From contig CANGZN010000005.1 in NCBI GenBank assembly GCA_947458625.1, positions 1 to 36,270 of the forward strand: DNA of 36,270 nt, in the 5' to 3' direction. Positions 34,222 to 36,270 of this stretch are shown here, in pieces. This stretch comes from Chitinophagaceae bacterium. GTDB lineage: Bacteria > Bacteroidota > Bacteroidia > Chitinophagales > Chitinophagaceae. The position numbers and the translations under genes are program-made. The notes beneath the pieces were generated by a model. It did not search any database and was not told the DNA's origin. It worked only from the letters and a program-made list of their open reading frames with translations. Position 1 is the first letter of the stretch. Each line of letters opens with the position of its first letter.

Positions 34222-36165
34222 ATGATTCATTTCGATCTGCCAAAAGAGAAATCCTCGATCCTGAAGGTTATCGGCGTCGGTGGTGGCGGTGGTAATGCAG
34301 CCAACCACATGTTCAACCAACAGATCGACGGCGTAAACTTTATTATTTGTAATACGGATGCACAGGCACTCAGCGAGAGTCCCATCCCAAATCGTATTCA
34401 GCTCGGTCCACACCTGACACAGGGACTAGGTGCAGGTGCGAATCCTGATATCGGTCGACAGGCCACAGAAGAATCGCTGGAGGAGATCAAGCGCATTCTG
34501 GAGGTAAATACGAAAATGGCCTTTATCACGGCAGGGATGGGCGGTGGAACCGGTACCGGTGGTGCGCCGATCATTGCCAAGATCTGTCGGGATCTGGGTA
34601 TTCTCACCGTAGGTATTGTTACCACACCCTTTTCTTATGAAGGAAAAAAGCGTTTGCAACAAGCTGAAGAAGGCATCCGCAATCTGCAATCTCATGTTGA
34701 TACGCTGATCGTTATCAACAACGACAAGCTCCGTCATCAATATGGTAACCTCAAAATGCGCGAAGCATTCGAGCGGGCAGATAACGTGCTGGCAACGGCT
34801 GCTCGTTGTATCACCGATGTGATCAGCCATACAGGACAGATCAATGTCGATTTTGCCGATGTATGTACCGTGATGCGTAACGGTCGTCGGGCAATCCTGG
34901 GGCATGCTGCTGCTGCAGGAGAGAACCGTGCCTTACTTGCTGTTGAGCAAGCATTGAATTCTCCGTTATTGAACGATAACAATATCCAGGGCGCAAAATG
35001 GTTATTGATCAATATTACCTCTGCACCCGGTGAATTTGAACACACGGTTGATGAAGTGGAGATCATTCAGCAGTATCTCGCACAACAGGCAGGTGAGGAT
35101 ACGGACGTTATCATGGGACTTGGATTCGATGAGGGGATGGGCGACAAATTGGGTATCACACTCATCGCGTCCGGCATCGACCACCCGGAGTCATTCACAC
35201 AGCCTGTAATACGCGCAGAGAAACCCAAAGATGAAAAGATCGTAATGGTACTGGAACAGCCACAAGTACCTACTGCGCCACAGCCTTTTGTTTCTCCAAC
35301 TCCGGAGGCATCGATTCAACCTGTGGTTGAACAAATTGAAGCTGTTGTAGTAGAAACTCCGGTTGTAGCAGCAGAGGAATCCGTCGTCACGCCAGAGCAC
35401 CTGATGCCGGTGATGACAGTTGAAGAAGAAGCACCTGTTGCGATTTCAAGCACGCAAACAGAAGAACCTGCGGTTATTCATTGGCAGTTGGGTGAAGAGA
35501 CGTCGGTAAATGAGATTGAAACGCCGGTGTCATTGCAGTCAGTAAAGCCAACGGATGCAGTCTTCATGCAGGCTTATGCTGAAACTTCATCTGCAGGCCG
35601 AGTCAGTTCCGGAGGTTATTTGTCTCGTCCGACAAATATCTATGCTTCTGCGGCCATCGATTCCAAACCCGTGACACGTATGGAGGCGCCTGCACCTGCG
35701 CCAATTGCGGAAGCACCTGTTGCTCAGCAGCCGATGAATGAATCACCTGTTATGCAAACTCCTTCAGTACCGGAAATAAAAGAAGAGGAGGAGCTGCTTG
35801 AGTTACAGATGCATCTGGTAGAGCATGTAGCTGAGGAGATGCCTGAGGCACTTCCTGTATTGGACAGCCAGTTCTCTGCGGAGACAACTTTGGATGCGCC
35901 TGTATGGGATGAAGAAGCCGAGCAGCATCGCCGTGCGGCCGAGCGGCTTCAAAAACTCCGCAGCCTGTCTTTTAATTTCAATTCAACGGATTCCAATAAT
36001 GAATTTGAGACGGTACCTGCCTATATCCGCCGCAACATGGAATTATACAATACATCCAATACGGTGGAAAGCTTTTACAGCAATTACGAGGTTCGTTCAG
36101 ACGATAAGAACCAAGTACAGCTAAGCACCATCAATACATTCTTGGATGGTAAACGTCCCGACTGA
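34222..36165 (+). CDS. ftsZ: Cell division GTPase FtsZ with long C-terminal extension
   Basis: A 647-residue tubulin-like GTPase forming the Z ring. Residues of about 1-325 are the globular core, with GVGGGGGNAANHM, the tubulin signature GGGTGTGGAP, and NNDKLRHQYGNL. The C-terminal linker of about 260 residues is rich in Val, Pro, Glu and Ala. A conserved C-terminal peptide candidate, VPAYIRRN, is at residues 598-605. It is followed by an extra 42-residue tail ending VQLSTINTFLDGKRPD. E. coli FtsZ is 383 residues, so the linker and tail make up most of the difference. It is the last gene of the cluster, before a strong terminator. Confidence 0.98.
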   Translation: MIHFDLPKEKSSILKVIGVGGGGGNAANHMFNQQIDGVNFIICNTDAQALSESPIPNRIQLGPHLTQGLGAGANPDIGRQATEESLEEIKRILEVNTKMAFITAGMGGGTGTGGAPIIAKICRDLGILTVGIVTTPFSYEGKKRLQQAEEGIRNLQSHVDTLIVINNDKLRHQYGNLKMREAFERADNVLATAARCITDVISHTGQINVDFADVCTVMRNGRRAILGHAAAAGENRALLAVEQALNSPLLNDNNIQGAKWLLINITSAPGEFEHTVDEVEIIQQYLAQQAGEDTDVIMGLGFDEGMGDKLGITLIASGIDHPESFTQPVIRAEKPKDEKIVMVLEQPQVPTAPQPFVSPTPEASIQPVVEQIEAVVVETPVVAAEESVVTPEHLMPVMTVEEEAPVAISSTQTEEPAVIHWQLGEETSVNEIETPVSLQSVKPTDAVFMQAYAETSSAGRVSSGGYLSRPTNIYASAAIDSKPVTRMEAPAPAPIAEAPVAQQPMNESPVMQTPSVPEIKEEEELLELQMHLVEHVAEEMPEALPVLDSQFSAETTLDAPVWDEEAEQHRRAAERLQKLRSLSFNFNSTDSNNEFETVPAYIRRNMELYNTSNTVESFYSNYEVRSDDKNQVQLSTINTFLDGKRPD

Positions 36166-36211
36166 TCAGGGTTTGTGTAGCAAGCCCGATGGGCACCCTG
36201 TTTTTAGTTGT

Positions 36212-36241
36212 TCCTCCCGCTTTTGCGGGAGGATTTTTTTT
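36212..36241 (+). terminator. Intrinsic terminator of the dcw cluster
   Basis: TCCTCCCGC (36212-36220) and GCGGGAGGA (36225-36233) form a perfect 9-bp stem with a TTTT loop, followed by eight T. It lies 46 bp after the ftsZ stop. The remaining bases to the end of the window show no gene. Confidence 0.95.
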
Positions 36242-36270
36242 AGGTAAGGTCTTTTCTGCGTAGCCACCAG

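Overview
The window is chromosomal DNA from a member of the Bacteroidota, most likely a Chitinophagaceae-like lineage. This rests on five observations: a PorT protein of the type IX secretion system (T9SS), a secreted metalloprotease with a T9SS-type C-terminal sorting domain, -7 promoter boxes of the TAnnTTTG class, an atpD-atpC pair with no other atp genes beside it, and a long Bacteroidota-style FtsZ tail. Gene density is high. No tRNA, rRNA, CRISPR array or insertion sequence is visible.

Left part (1-19.7 kb), short housekeeping and envelope units on both strands: the 3' end of a Wzi-like outer-membrane protein gene; ubiE-porT (minus) diverging from engB (plus); two small membrane or secreted ORFs; a YkuK/DUF458 protein; a T9SS-type metalloprotease; a small secreted protein; a CoA-binding protein diverging from a metallophosphoesterase fused to a PQQ-type beta-propeller; a minus-strand run of GNAT-like protein, dnaX and the pyruvate dehydrogenase E2 gene; atpD-atpC with a clear terminator; a secreted protein of unknown function; an orphan sensor histidine kinase; and queA.

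Right part (19.9-36.2 kb), a colinear division and cell-wall (dcw) cluster on the plus strand: mraZ-rsmH-ftsL-ftsI-murE-mraY-murD-ftsW-murG-murC-ftsQ-ftsA-ftsZ. Several junctions are overlapping ATGA or TGATG, and the cluster ends in a strong terminator. MurE, MurD and MurC build the peptidoglycan precursor, MraY and MurG make lipids I and II, FtsW and FtsI polymerise and crosslink at the septum, and FtsL, FtsQ, FtsA and FtsZ form the division machine. murF, murB and ddl are absent.

The most interesting signals are regulatory. dnaX carries a run of ten A just after its ATPase and collar region, and both alternative frames stop at once, which would yield a gamma-type short form. The mraZ promoter carries four GTG-type repeats spaced exactly 10 bp, resembling a MraZ operator. 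Several genes have a -7 box only 4-6 nt before the start codon, which suggests leaderless or nearly leaderless mRNAs. A terminator-like hairpin ends 3 nt before the ykuK-family start codon.
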